A DNA stretch of 64,000 nt from an uncultured Verrucomicrobia subdivision 3 bacterium (GTDB lineage: Bacteria; Verrucomicrobiota; Verrucomicrobiae; Limisphaerales; UBA11358). This document shows, piece by piece, positions 1-9,096 of this stretch (position 1 is the stretch's first letter; each line of letters begins with the position of its first letter). A program made the translations under genes and the position numbers. The notes beneath the pieces were generated by a model. It was given only the letters and a program-made list of their open reading frames with translations, did no database searches and had not been told where the DNA came from. Where the stretch lies: assembly GCA_903921455.1 (NCBI GenBank), contig CAIXPZ010000076.1, positions 9,763-73,762 of the forward strand, written 5' to 3'.

Positions 1-156
1 ATCGGCGCGCTGTGCCTCCTCGCCGGCATCGTCCTCTGCGTGGATTGCGGGTATTGGTTTGGCTGGCTGTTCATCGCCGCCGGTCTGTTCGCCATCTACG
101 AAGCCTTGAGCGGCTGGTGCATCGCCCGCGCCTGCGGCCTCAAGACGAAGATCTGA
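1..156 (+). CDS. DUF2892-like small membrane protein (3' end only)
   Basis: The first 51 codons visible are the C-terminal end of a protein whose start lies left of the window. Two hydrophobic stretches are separated by a short polar turn, and the protein ends in a Gly-Trp-Cys segment followed by a short basic tail. This matches the usual end of DUF2892/YgaP-like inner-membrane proteins, which have two membrane helices and no established enzymatic role. The frame is open from base 1 to a TGA at 154-156. The assignment rests on the C-terminal pattern only. Confidence 0.6.
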   Translation: MGALCLLAGIVLCVDCGYWFGWLFIAAGLFAIYEALSGWCIARACGLKTKI

Positions 157-168
157 TCCCGCCAGCGG

Positions 169-1839
169 TTAATGTCCCGCGTTCCGGCTCGTGCCGAGAA
201 GCGAAAGGTTTTCCAGTTTGAACGGCGCTTCAAACACCTGCACTTTGTCGTAAACCTCCGCGACCAGCCGGCCATTCGCGGGGAAGTTCGTCTTGCATTC
301 GTAGGTGAAGTTGTAGGAGTTCATCCCGCCGCCGTAACCGTTCTGGCGCAGTTCCGTCCTGGTGCCGTCCACGACGAGGTTCATCGCCTTGAGGCCGTCG
401 GGATTGGTCTTCAAATGCAACACCATCATCTGCGAACTGTTCTTCTGCCAGCCTTCCTTGATGGATTCGATCCGCGCGTCCAGATTCGTGCCGGTCGCGC
501 CAGCCGTCAATCCGTCCAGCCCGAGATCCACCTCCTTGGTGCCGCTGGACACACGGTATTGCACGTGCCCGGAAAGTTCCTTCAAGCCGTTCACGCCCTT
601 GCCGGGCAGGTTCAATTTGAATTCCAGGATCGCCGCCGTCTTGTCCTTCGCGAGCTGCGGGAAATGGACTTTGCGGTCCCACTCCGAATCCGGCAGCAGG
701 CTGGTGCCGTCGTCGGCCGCAGCCGTCTCGATCACGGTCTTGTCGGTGACGGATTGCACCGCGCCCGGAAATTCCACCAGCAGCGAGACGGTGTAGCCGG
801 TGTCATAATTGAAGGGCCGCAGATTCCGCTTGTCGTCTGATTCCGTGACCAGCCGCGCACCCACCACCTTGATGCTCTTCACGCCGCCGTCTGCAGGCGC
901 CGCGAGCACTTCCGGCGACTCATCCGCGGACGAACCGACCGCGAGAGCTTTTTTCAACGGCGCGTATTCCTTCTTCGCCGCCGCCACTTCCGCCGCGTAA
1001 TTGAACAGCAGCACGGTGCCCGGCGCGAGGACGGCCTGCACCGGCGCCTTCTCGCCGAAGATGAACTGGTTCATCTCCGCGTCCATCACCGGCTTTTCCT
1101 GCATGTCGTCAAAGCCCGTGCCGCTATGCTGCCGGCACCACGCGTCGTCGTTCACCAGCTGGTCCATGACTTCCAGCATTCTGGCGCCCGAAAATCGGAG
1201 CGCCAGGTTCCCGCCGGCGTCGTTGGTGAAATTGGCGTGGCTGACCAGCTTGCCCGGCAGATGCAACACGATGACATGCTTCATCGGCCCGAAGATGCCG
1301 GCGATCATCGGCTTGGCCTGCTGATACTGCACGCGCTGCTGCTTGATGCGCTTGTCCAGCTCCTCCGGCGTCATGTTCTTGGGCGGCGACTTCTTCTGCC
1401 GGTGGATGCTCACGCCTTCGGGCGATTCGGCTTTGTTCGTGCGCAAGGTGAGCAGCGCGTTGCCGTCCGATGTTTTCGTCCAATCCAGTTCCAGCATCGT
1501 CTGGTTCTGGATGTCCAGCTTGGACAGATTCTTGAAATACGCCGTGCCGCGAAAATACAGCCGTCCGTCGTCCAGCGTCTTGAATGTCACGTCGCGCCAC
1601 GCGTCCACGCCCTGCGATTTTTCCAGCACCTCGCGCACCGCGTTCGTCAGCGCCTTGCCGGGATCCTCGTTCTCGTTGCCGGCGGTGAGGTTCAACGCCT
1701 GAAACGTGCAGGCATGGACCACCTTGCCGGAGCCGTCGGGATTGAGCGTGTAATCTTCCTGCGTGTCAAAACAGCCGCCCGCGAACAGCAGCAGGCCGAG
1801 GCTGGCGGACAAGGTTGTTTTCTTGGCGATGGGATTCAT
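169..1839 (-). CDS. large secreted lipoprotein of unknown function
   Basis: About 556 residues. The start is placed at the ATG at 1839, not at the longer open frame, because it gives a basic N-terminus, a hydrophobic core and Cys23 in a lipobox-like context (Ala-Gly-Gly-Cys, slightly atypical at -3). The mature protein should sit on a membrane facing the periplasm. The rest is soluble and beta-rich, with no motif I recognise. An Asp-Gly-Ser-Gly turn follows soon after the lipidated Cys. It is the last gene of a minus-strand group with a YVTN beta-propeller, an ECF sigma factor and a small membrane protein, suggesting an envelope-related unit. No function is claimed. Confidence 0.7.
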   Translation of the reverse strand: MNPIAKKTTLSASLGLLLFAGGCFDTQEDYTLNPDGSGKVVHACTFQALNLTAGNENEDPGKALTNAVREVLEKSQGVDAWRDVTFKTLDDGRLYFRGTAYFKNLSKLDIQNQTMLELDWTKTSDGNALLTLRTNKAESPEGVSIHRQKKSPPKNMTPEELDKRIKQQRVQYQQAKPMIAGIFGPMKHVIVLHLPGKLVSHANFTNDAGGNLALRFSGARMLEVMDQLVNDDAWCRQHSGTGFDDMQEKPVMDAEMNQFIFGEKAPVQAVLAPGTVLLFNYAAEVAAAKKEYAPLKKALAVGSSADESPEVLAAPADGGVKSIKVVGARLVTESDDKRNLRPFNYDTGYTVSLLVEFPGAVQSVTDKTVIETAAADDGTSLLPDSEWDRKVHFPQLAKDKTAAILEFKLNLPGKGVNGLKELSGHVQYRVSSGTKEVDLGLDGLTAGATGTNLDARIESIKEGWQKNSSQMMVLHLKTNPDGLKAMNLVVDGTRTELRQNGYGGGMNSYNFTYECKTNFPANGRLVAEVYDKVQVFEAPFKLENLSLLGTSRNAGH

Positions 1840-1922
1840 GCGCGTAGTAGAACGCACCCCGGCCGAGGTTGACAATGATAATTTGGCCGGACCATCACCA
1901 GCACCCGCGGCCGTCGGAAAAG

Positions 1923-2936
1923 TTATTTCGCCCGCGCCCACGCCAGACCGTCCGCGCCCGCGCCCGCATCGATCAATTGCTTGACCTGCCAGGCGCCGGT
2001 GTCAATCACCGCAATCTTCCGGCTCGCATCGCACGACACATACGCCGCGCCGCCATCGGGACGTACCAGCACTTCCTGCGGCGCGCGCGGCACGTCGAGC
2101 ACGTGCGCGACCGTCATGGTGGCGAGATCGATCACCGCCACCTGGTTTGTGTGAATCAAGGCCACGACGAGCCAGCGGCCATCCGGCGTCGGCGCGGTGC
2201 CGTAGCCGATGCCCGGCAGCTCAATCCAGCGGGCCACGCCGTTCGTCCGGGTGTCGATGACCGCGAGCCGCGGCTGTGTTTGGTCGGACGTGAACACCCA
2301 GCGGTCATCCACCGAGAGCGCGATGCGCTGCGTGTTCCGGCACACGGGAATCACCGCGATCACTTTCCGCGCCGCGAGGTCGAGCACCGAGACCGTCCCC
2401 GGCTTGACGTTCGCCGTGTAGCCGCGCTGACCGTCCCGCGTGATGGCCAGCATGTGCGATTCCGCCTGGCCCGTCGGCACCGTCGCGACCACCGCCAACG
2501 TCCGCGGATCAATCACCGTCACGGTGTTCTCCAGCTCCGTCGTGACGTAGAGCAAGCCATCCTTCGGCCCCATCACCGCGCAATGCGGCCGCAGTCCCCG
2601 GCCCAGATCAATCGTCCCGCACACCGCGCGCTTCGCCAGATCGATCACGCGGATCAATTGTCCGTCCGTGCCCGGCCTCCCCACGCCCGCGTTGCCGTAA
2701 ATGGGCACGAAGGCCAATCGCCCGTCCGGGGACGCCACGACTTCGTGCCCCGTCACGCCGTCCTCCGGCACCGTGGCAATCATCTTGCCCGCGCCGGGAT
2801 CAATCAGCCCGAGCGTGTGGTCGCCCTTGTTGGCCACGAGCAACAGGCCTTGCGCAGACCCGTCGCCCGCCAACCCGGCGAAGACGGCGGCGAAGGTCAG
2901 CAGCAGCACGGGGAAAATCAATCGGGGTGGCATCAT
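1923..2936 (-). CDS. secreted YVTN-family beta-propeller protein
   Basis: 337 residues. The N-terminus is a signal peptide (hydrophobic stretch to about residue 27, ending Gly-Ser-Ala-Gln). The remainder consists of repeated blades of about 40 residues with the pattern Val-Ile-Asp-Pro/Leu, a basic residue and Ala-Thr-Val-Pro, typical of YVTN/cytochrome-d1-like propellers. These act as extracytoplasmic binding or scaffold domains; catalytic residues are not apparent. Two consecutive ATG codons (2936 and 2933) could start translation. It lies 39 bp downstream of the ECF sigma factor on the same strand and is probably co-transcribed with it. Confidence 0.85.
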   Translation of the reverse strand: MMPPRLIFPVLLLTFAAVFAGLAGDGSAQGLLLVANKGDHTLGLIDPGAGKMIATVPEDGVTGHEVVASPDGRLAFVPIYGNAGVGRPGTDGQLIRVIDLAKRAVCGTIDLGRGLRPHCAVMGPKDGLLYVTTELENTVTVIDPRTLAVVATVPTGQAESHMLAITRDGQRGYTANVKPGTVSVLDLAARKVIAVIPVCRNTQRIALSVDDRWVFTSDQTQPRLAVIDTRTNGVARWIELPGIGYGTAPTPDGRWLVVALIHTNQVAVIDLATMTVAHVLDVPRAPQEVLVRPDGGAAYVSCDASRKIAVIDTGAWQVKQLIDAGAGADGLAWARAK

Positions 2937-2975
2937 GGCGGCATCATGGATAGATTCCGGCGGCCGCGCAATCCT

Positions 2976-3719
2976 TCAAGCGCCGAATGCGCCGAACAGC
3001 ACCCGCAGTTCCTCGTCCACCATCGCCGCGTCGCTCAGCGTATGCGCAATCTCGTCCCGCAGCAGCACGCGATACCGCTTGCGCAGCCGGTGGATCGCCA
3101 CGCGCACCGCGCCCTCCTCCAGGCCAAGCGATTTGGCCACGTCCGCTTGCGCCGAGTCGCCGCCGCCCGCCATGAGAAACGCTTTCAACTGCTCGAAAAC
3201 CTTCGCCTTGCCCTCCGCCGCGCATTCCGCCTGCAAGCGCTCAATCACTTTCGCGAGCAGGGCCAGCGCCCATTCGCGGTCGAATGCCTGGTCGGGACTC
3301 GGCTCGCCCGCGGCCGCCACCTGAAACTTCGTGTCCGCCGTCTGCCAGTCCAGCGAGAGATGCGCCGCGCCGCCGCCACGCTTTTGCGCCTGCGCCTTGT
3401 CCCATTCGTTCGCGAGGAAATGTTTCAGCGCCGCCAGCAGAAAGGCGCGGAACTTGCCTTTCTCACTGGCCACGTCCGCGAGATAGTTCTTCGCCAGCAG
3501 CCGCGCGAAGAATGCCTGCACCAGATCCTCCGCGTCCGCCTTCGCGCGACCGCGCCGCCGGACATAGGCGTAGAGCGGGAACCAATAGGTGCGGCACAAC
3601 TCCTCCAGCGCACCGTCCGCCTGCGGCGTGTGCCGCCGGCCCGCCGCGAGCACGACCGTCCAATGCGTCGTGGCAAAGACGTCGGCCGGCGCGGCGGAGG
3701 AGGAATCGTTCGTCGTCAT
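2976..3719 (-). CDS. ECF-type RNA polymerase sigma factor
   Basis: 247 residues. Region 2 is visible around residues 40-85 (a Tyr-Trp-Phe-Pro-Leu-Tyr segment, then Asp-Ala-Glu-Asp-Leu-Val-Gln). Region 4 lies at about 190-225, with a helix-turn-helix (Ala-Asp-Val-Ala-Lys-Ser-Leu-Gly ... Val-Arg-Val-Ala-Ile-His-Arg-Leu-Arg). The N-terminal Ala-Thr-Thr-His-Trp-Thr-Val-Val segment is characteristic of the ECF sigma factors expanded in Planctomycetes and Verrucomicrobia. The ATG at 3719 overlaps the stop of the upstream membrane-protein gene by four bases (ATGA), suggesting translational coupling and perhaps a signalling partnership. No classical zinc-containing anti-sigma factor is adjacent. Confidence 0.9.
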   Translation of the reverse strand: MTTNDSSSAAPADVFATTHWTVVLAAGRRHTPQADGALEELCRTYWFPLYAYVRRRGRAKADAEDLVQAFFARLLAKNYLADVASEKGKFRAFLLAALKHFLANEWDKAQAQKRGGGAAHLSLDWQTADTKFQVAAAGEPSPDQAFDREWALALLAKVIERLQAECAAEGKAKVFEQLKAFLMAGGGDSAQADVAKSLGLEEGAVRVAIHRLRKRYRVLLRDEIAHTLSDAAMVDEELRVLFGAFGA

Positions 3720-4123
3720 GCGCGAATCATGGCCAGCAACAACGCCGCGCCGGCCGCGAACGCCAGCGCCGACAGCGCGAACACCGGCCAGCGCCAACGC
3801 GACCAGCGCCGCAGCGCGGCGGCCACCCCGGCCAGCGCCAGCAGTGTAAGCGCGACATCCGACGTCAAGATGACCGCATCGCTGAACGGGTGGTTTCGGA
3901 ACTTGAACAGCCAGGACGTGAATATCGACAGCTCCACACCCGGCGCGATGACCATGACCATCGCGATGGCTCCCCGGCAATGCTGGCAGGCAACGAAGGC
4001 GAGCGTGAACAAACCCATCAGCAGTTGCGGCCCATAAACCGCGCCCGTCGCCGCGAGGACGGCGCGCCGCCACGACCAGCGCGGCAGCGCGGGCAAAGTC
4101 GGCATGGCAGGTTCGTCGGTCAT
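3716..4123 (-). CDS. small integral membrane protein upstream of ECF sigma factor
   Basis: 135 residues with about four hydrophobic segments (about 25-50, 54-70, 82-100 and 108-132). Between the first two is a Cys-Gln-His-Cys pair that could bind metal or form a disulfide. I do not recognise the family. Its stop overlaps the start of the ECF sigma factor by four bases, so the two are translationally coupled. A role as membrane sensor or anti-sigma-like partner is possible but is only inferred from that overlap. Confidence 0.75.
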   Translation of the reverse strand: MTDEPAMPTLPALPRWSWRRAVLAATGAVYGPQLLMGLFTLAFVACQHCRGAIAMVMVIAPGVELSIFTSWLFKFRNHPFSDAVILTSDVALTLLALAGVAAALRRWSRWRWPVFALSALAFAAGAALLLAMIRA

Positions 4124-4143
4124 TGCACGTGTCCAGTATGTTT

Positions 4144-4232
4144 AACGCAAAGCGGCCACGAGGCAAAGTCGCAAGGAAAGGATTCCCCACTTGGCGCCTT
4201 GGCACCTTTGCGCCTTGGCGTTGAATTCCCCT
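4144..4232. repeat. intergenic imperfect inverted repeat
   Basis: Two arms of about 33 bases, each carrying runs of the type GCAAAG/GGCGCCTTGG, are approximate reverse complements flanking a short centre. The same layout (imperfect long hairpin filling an intergenic gap) recurs with different sequence at 9097, 15217, 20590, 25984 and 44761. Confidence 0.55.
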
Positions 4233-4297
4233 CCCGCAGTGCTGCCCGATACAGAAGCGAAACGGAGGAAATGTTACCAACTATTTAGCGCGGCGAA

Positions 4298-4378
4298 TCA
4301 CGCCCCCGCCGCGACCGTGAGCGACGCCAGCGGGTCGCAACCAGAAACGCGCGGACTCGTCCGCGGTAAATCATGTTT
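4298..4378 (-). pseudogene. remnant matching the 3' end of the gene at 8450-9076
   Basis: Read on the minus strand, the short open stretch ending in TGA at 4298-4300 encodes Val-Ser-Gly-Cys-Asp-Pro-Leu-Ala-Ser-Leu-Thr-Val-Ala-Ala, nearly identical to the C-terminus of the 208-aa protein at 8450-9076. An in-frame stop interrupts it at 4379-4381, and the sequence further upstream only loosely resembles the intact gene. It looks like a decayed or partially duplicated copy. It lies in the 365-base gap 4124-4488, which otherwise holds only the inverted repeat at 4144-4232. Confidence 0.55.
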
Positions 4379-4488
4379 TCACGGCTACCCAATTTAATGA
4401 GGAATCGGCGTTGCCGGTCACAGATATATTCCCTGCCCGTTGCTTCCGGATTCCCTGCGACCAACATCAAGGCCGGCTCATTGTTGCC

Positions 4489-5684
4489 TCACCGCATCGC
4501 AAGTATCACTCGCTGCACCGTCCAGAACAATCCCGTGGCCGCGATCAACGCCGAGGCCGGGATGACAATGGCCTTGCGATACCAATGTCGTCGCCGCCAC
4601 CCGCCGACCACGAGAAACGCCGCTGCGATGACCGTTAGCTGGCCGAGTTCCACGCCGCCGTTAAAGGCCACCAGCGCCGTCGCAAAATCCTGGCGCGGCA
4701 GGCCGAGTGATAACAGAACGCTGGAGAAGCCCAGCCCATGCACCAGCCCAAAGCCAAATACGACGAACGGACGCCATGGCTTCAGCTCCGACGTGCAGAT
4801 GTTTTCCACCGCCACGAACACGATGGACGCGGCGATGAGCGGTTCGACCACCGACGGCGGGAGCCGGATCACCCCATACATTGCCAGCCCGAGCGTGATG
4901 GAATGCGCCACCGTGAACGCCGTCACCTGCCACAGCAGCGGCTTCAGGCGGCAGCTCAACAAAAACAACCCCAGCACGAACAGGATGTGGTCCGTCCCTT
5001 TCGGCAATATGTGTTCAAAGCCGAGCGCGAGATATTGCCGCGCCACCAGCCAGCGGCCCGGTTCGGCGACCGGCGCCGCGGTTGGCGGCATGGCATTGGT
5101 GTCGGCAAGCTGGATGGGAATCGGCGGCGGCGCTTCGCCGGAATCGGCGGCGGCGCTTCGCCGGAATTGGCGACCAGCGTGGCCGGCGGCTGGCCCGGAC
5201 GATTCACCGTGATAGCGACAATGCCCATGACCGCGGGAAAACGAAACGAGACCGAGCGCGCTCCCGCCGGCAACCGTCCTTCCAGCGAGAGGGCCAACAT
5301 CACCGGCAATTGGACCATCGGCACGGATTCCTTGTAGCGCTCCAGGTCGGCAAGGCGCGGGAACATGATCTTGTCCGCGCGGCCGGCGCCTTTGTCCGTC
5401 ACCACAGAAAATTCTCTTTGAAAACGCGACTGCGCCACATCCAGACTTTGGGCCAGCGCATTGGTCGGACCGTCGAGCCAGGCGTTCATGGCGTCGTCGG
5501 TTGCGGCCGGCGGCGTCAGGTCCAGCACGAAGGGCGGCACGTCAAACGTCAGATCCAGCGTGAAATTTCCGGCCGGCGCGATGACCACCCGCGCCGCCGC
5601 CAGGGACGGGATGTGCGCCCCGGCGCCAAAGCCGCCGGCGAACAGGACGGCGGCGGCCAGCAACCGGATTGCGAACCGGGGCAT
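4489..5684 (-). pseudogene. HupE/UreJ-like membrane protein, frameshifted by a 23-bp duplication
   Basis: The first part (from ATG 5684) has a signal peptide and a periplasmic domain. The second part (4489-5091, another frame) carries about six membrane segments and the His-rich motif Gly-Phe-Glu-His-Ile-x5-Asp-His-Ile-Leu-Phe typical of HupE/UreJ_2 (PF13795) proteins, thought to handle metal ions such as nickel. The two frames are joined across an exact 23-bp tandem duplication (5117-5139 and 5140-5162). Removing one copy restores a single frame of about 390 residues, the usual family size. An ATG at 5091 might allow separate translation of the membrane half. It follows the GH38-like gene by 12 bp. 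Confidence 0.8.
5117..5162. repeat. exact 23-bp tandem duplication
   Basis: Two identical 23-base copies (5117-5139, 5140-5162), followed by a partial third (GGAATT), lie inside the HupE/UreJ-like gene. The unit begins GGAATCGGCGGCGGCGC and ends TTCGCC. As 23 is not a multiple of 3, the extra copy shifts the reading frame. Confidence 0.95.
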
Positions 5685-5696
5685 CAGGCGGGGAGG

Positions 5697-8339
5697 TTAT
5701 TCCAGCCGGAAACTCGCCGGGACAAACGCCGCGAGTTTGAAACTGAACGCGCCGTTGCGGATTTTTATCGCGCCGCCCGCCGGTTCGCCGCGCAGGTTCA
5801 CCGGCACGGCTTGGGCCGCTTTGAAATCCGCCGGCAGGTTCACCGTCAGCGAACCGGATTGGCCGGCTTGTTCCCAAACCCGCAGCAGCGTCTTGTCGCT
5901 ATAGGGGTCCGGACCGAACAGCGTCACCAGCACGCCGCGCCGCGACAGTTTCAAGCCGGTTTTCGTCACCGGCAATTTTCCGCGCGTTCCGTCACTGTAA
6001 CTCGCCACCAGCGGTTCGCGCGCCTCCCACGACGGCGTGATGAGGTTTTTCCCCGCATCGCCGCCGCGCACCACCCACAGGCGCACGCGCGAATGCCATG
6101 AGCCATCCTGCCAGAGCGGGAAGTTCGTGTCCCATTGGTTGTTGTAGAGGTTGATGAAGACGCGGCCGCGCCTCGGGAAGTCGTGCAGGGAGAACTGCCA
6201 CAGGCCCGGCTCGCCGAGGCTCACCAGCGGCGAGTCGAGCGGGCACAGGCCCACGCCGAAACCGTCCGGGCCGGTGACGGTCAGGCCGGAGTTGAGGCAG
6301 AGCAGATGGCGGTTGCCGCCGTCAACGATGTCCTTGGCCGGATCCATCAGCGAGCCGAGCCGGGCGAGTTCAAATTTCGGCTGTTCCAGGTTGAAGGGCA
6401 GGCAGAGCCAGCCGCCTTCGGGCAGCGGATTGGCCGTCTTGTCGGTAATGGTCCATTCCAGGTCGAGATAAGGCTGGCCGGCGGCAAGCGTGTATTTCAG
6501 CGTGACGGATTTGGCGAGCGGCGCGGCGTCGGCGGATTGGAGGATGATCGTTTGCGCCAGCGGACTGGACTGGACGGCGATCGTCCAATTGGTCAGCGTC
6601 AGCACCGCATAGGGCAACTGCTCCGATGCCGGTATGGGCTTGTCGAAGTCGCTCCCATGGGTGAGCGCCCAGCCACGGCAATACGCCTGCACGAACGCGT
6701 TGACATTCGTCTTGGCAAACCGTTCCTGCAGGTAGGAACCAAAACCGTTTTCGTCTTTCACCGAAACGAGTTCGCGGCCGGTCGGCAAATCCACCAGCGA
6801 AACCGCCCCGCCGCGCGCGGCGTCCGCCTTGAGCCGGAAGAATTCATTTTCGATGACGCCGGCGTTGCCGGCGGCGACCGCCGCGACGGCTTTTCCGGCG
6901 ACCGGCTGGAATGTCTTATAGCCGCCGGGCGGAACATCGGCCGCGAAAAAGTGCAGCGTGGTTCCGTCCACCGTCACCGCTTCCGACCCGGTGCCGCCGG
7001 CCAGATCGCGCACGCCGGAACAGCCGCCCTCCGGCAAGCGCACGGCCACTTCGCCGCTGCGCGCCCACGGCAGCGGATTGTAAACCACGATGCGCGGGCC
7101 GTCCGCGGCCACGTTGCGCGCGAGCAGTTGCATCCGGTCCGCAAGCGCGTTGGTGACGAGGTTCTCCGTGGTGTGGATGTAAGCGCGCTTGTCGTCGAAC
7201 GATTGCAGGAAGCGCGCATATTTGCCTTCGGCGAGTCTTTGTTTCCACGCCTCGCCATACCAGAAGCCGCCGGGTTCGCTGCCGTAATAGCCGAAGGTGT
7301 GTTCGCTGTAGAGCAGGCTGTTTTCGTAGGCGCTGGCCAACGCCGGGGCGAGCGGCGCGGGGCTCATGCCGGCGGCGCGCAGTTCGGTGTCGAGCGTCGC
7401 CACCGCCGCCTCGAGCGGGCGCACGTTGCAGCCGGTCTTGGTTTCCACGGGCATGGATTCAAAACCGTGGATCCAGGTGTCCGGCATGTCGCCGCGCACG
7501 ACGGGAATGTTCCGGTTTTTCTCCGCCGTGAAGGCATCGTAAAAATCCTCGAGCTTGCCGAACTTGAGTTTGACGCCCGGCATGGTCTTGGCGGCCTGCG
7601 CGACCAGCTTGTTGACCTGCGCGGTGGAGGGCGGACCCTGGTTGTCGCTGGTCATGATCACGGCCAGCCAGGTGTGATACGGCCAGTCTTTCGGCGGCAG
7701 CAAATCGGTGCCGTATTCCGGCGAGTAGGCCGTGAGCAGGCGCGAGCCGTCCGGACCTTCCCACCAAAACAGCGGCGGCACCTGCATGGGCTTGCTGCCG
7801 CCGTTGCACCCGACGTGCAGGAAATTCACGCCCGCGTGTTTCAGCAGCGTGGGCAACACCCAGGTGTGCTCCGGCACGTCCGTCATTTTCGCCGCGCGCG
7901 GCAGCGGCAAGCCAAGGTCGCGCGTGAGGTTGGCGGAATAGCTCATACCCTCCACCAGGTCCTCCAGATCGAGCGTCTCCGTCTCGATGCTGAACGGCAT
8001 CGCATGGACCGCGAGCCGGCCCTCCTTCACCGCCTGCAACAATTTTTCGCGCCGCTCCGGCGTCTGCCCCGGCCACAGCATCTCCTTCAGCGGCCAGCCC
8101 GGCACCGTCCAGGTGAACTGCTGCTCCGGCGGCAGCGACCGTGACTGGTCAATCACCGCCAGCGCCTTGTCCGCGAACTGCGTGCGGTAGCGGGTGAGGA
8201 TGTTCGTGACGAGGTCCGTGTAGCCGATGTCATAATGCGTCTTGAATACGACGATGATTTCCCGGACTTGGTTTTCGGCCTGCATCGGCAGCGGCGACAG
8301 CAGCAGGACACCCAACGTTATGAGGATGCGTGGATTCAT
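5697..8339 (-). CDS. secreted GH38-like (alpha-mannosidase-type) glycoside hydrolase
   Basis: 880 residues from the ATG at 8339, which gives a clean signal peptide of about 21 residues; the longer open frame to 9086 runs through a neighbouring gene and is rejected. His35 and Asp37 in His-Tyr-Asp-Ile-Gly-Tyr-Thr match the zinc-binding His-x-Asp of the GH38 fold. Asp154 in Thr-Asp-Val-Pro-Glu-His is a candidate nucleophile. The C-terminal half (from about residue 400) resembles the beta-sandwich domains of alpha-mannosidases. It probably releases sugars from glycans outside the cytoplasm; the substrate is unknown. The HupE-like gene begins 12 bp downstream, so they are likely co-transcribed. 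Confidence 0.8.
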   Translation of the reverse strand: MNPRILITLGVLLLSPLPMQAENQVREIIVVFKTHYDIGYTDLVTNILTRYRTQFADKALAVIDQSRSLPPEQQFTWTVPGWPLKEMLWPGQTPERREKLLQAVKEGRLAVHAMPFSIETETLDLEDLVEGMSYSANLTRDLGLPLPRAAKMTDVPEHTWVLPTLLKHAGVNFLHVGCNGGSKPMQVPPLFWWEGPDGSRLLTAYSPEYGTDLLPPKDWPYHTWLAVIMTSDNQGPPSTAQVNKLVAQAAKTMPGVKLKFGKLEDFYDAFTAEKNRNIPVVRGDMPDTWIHGFESMPVETKTGCNVRPLEAAVATLDTELRAAGMSPAPLAPALASAYENSLLYSEHTFGYYGSEPGGFWYGEAWKQRLAEGKYARFLQSFDDKRAYIHTTENLVTNALADRMQLLARNVAADGPRIVVYNPLPWARSGEVAVRLPEGGCSGVRDLAGGTGSEAVTVDGTTLHFFAADVPPGGYKTFQPVAGKAVAAVAAGNAGVIENEFFRLKADAARGGAVSLVDLPTGRELVSVKDENGFGSYLQERFAKTNVNAFVQAYCRGWALTHGSDFDKPIPASEQLPYAVLTLTNWTIAVQSSPLAQTIILQSADAAPLAKSVTLKYTLAAGQPYLDLEWTITDKTANPLPEGGWLCLPFNLEQPKFELARLGSLMDPAKDIVDGGNRHLLCLNSGLTVTGPDGFGVGLCPLDSPLVSLGEPGLWQFSLHDFPRRGRVFINLYNNQWDTNFPLWQDGSWHSRVRLWVVRGGDAGKNLITPSWEAREPLVASYSDGTRGKLPVTKTGLKLSRRGVLVTLFGPDPYSDKTLLRVWEQAGQSGSLTVNLPADFKAAQAVPVNLRGEPAGGAIKIRNGAFSFKLAAFVPASFRLE

Positions 8340-8449
8340 GCGCCAAGAATAGAAACGAAACTCCGGAGAAAAAAGCGGATTCAGTTCCCACATTCGGGGG
8401 AGAAGTCCCGCCGCCACCCGCAAGCTGATCCGCGCCCGCGCCTGCCTCC

Positions 8450-9076
8450 TCACGCCGCCACCGTCAGCGACGCCAGCGGATCGCAACCGGATGCGCGCAG
8501 ATAAATTCCCGCCGGATCGTTGCCGCCCGCCTTCGCACCCGTCCAGACATTGACAACCGCGTTCGTGACAAACAGCGTCGCCTCGATGACCAGCATCCAC
8601 TGGTTCGCCCCTGAGTCGAAGTAAAGCCGCGGCGACGCGCCTGCGAGCAATTGCGCGGGGTCGTCGTTCGCGAGATGCGACCAGCCGGAACCGAAGTTGA
8701 GCCAGAAACCGTTCTTCAAGCCGGGCGCCGAACCGGGTTTCAGATACGCGCTCCAGAACAGCGGGCCGCTTCCGGTGTAGCGCGCCAAGTCGCGGTAAAA
8801 CGTCCCGTCCCACGTCACGCCCGCGCGCACGCCGCCGTCTAAGAGCCAGTCGTCGGGCTGGGGATTGTTGGCGTCCGCCCAGCGCAGGCCGCTGTCGAAG
8901 TGCGGGAGCAAGATATCGCAATCGGGCTTGGCCGCGCCCACGAGACCGTCCGCGTAGCCCGCGATGCGGTAGGCATCCGCCGTGGGGCCGGACGGCGGCT
9001 GCGGCGGAAAGTCCGCTTCGAGGATCATGCGCTTGAGCGTCTGGTCCGCATGTTTCAATTTCGTTTCGCGTTTCAT
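8450..9076 (-). CDS. hypothetical protein downstream of array locus 1
   Basis: 208 residues, no signal peptide, no family recognised. The middle is rich in Gly, Trp, Asp and aromatic residues (for example Trp-Asp-Gly-Thr-Phe-Tyr-Arg-Asp-Leu and Phe-Trp-Leu-Asn-Phe-Gly), suggesting a compact beta-rich domain. It ends in Gly-Cys-Asp-Pro-Leu-Ala-Ser-Leu-Thr-Val-Ala-Ala, of which a decayed copy exists at 4298-4378. It follows the 121-aa array-associated gene on the same strand after a 77-bp gap containing a perfect 16-bp inverted repeat. A second copy elsewhere suggests a mobile or repeatedly duplicated gene. Confidence 0.7.
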   Translation of the reverse strand: MKRETKLKHADQTLKRMILEADFPPQPPSGPTADAYRIAGYADGLVGAAKPDCDILLPHFDSGLRWADANNPQPDDWLLDGGVRAGVTWDGTFYRDLARYTGSGPLFWSAYLKPGSAPGLKNGFWLNFGSGWSHLANDDPAQLLAGASPRLYFDSGANQWMLVIEATLFVTNAVVNVWTGAKAGGNDPAGIYLRASGCDPLASLTVAA

Positions 9077-9096
9077 AGGAAATCATTTTAGGAGAT

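Noticed and set aside
1869..4037. Very long plus-strand open frame opposite the YVTN and sigma-factor genes
   Set aside because: Composition is Arg/His/Pro-rich as expected from the antisense of high-GC genes; the minus-strand genes have clear families.
6135..8144. Long plus-strand open frame opposite the GH38-like gene
   Set aside because: Antisense shadow of a well-supported gene.
8340..9086. N-terminal extension of the GH38-like protein to 9086
   Set aside because: The extension reads out of frame through the 208-aa gene, is Arg-rich, and the internal ATG at 8339 has a perfect signal peptide.
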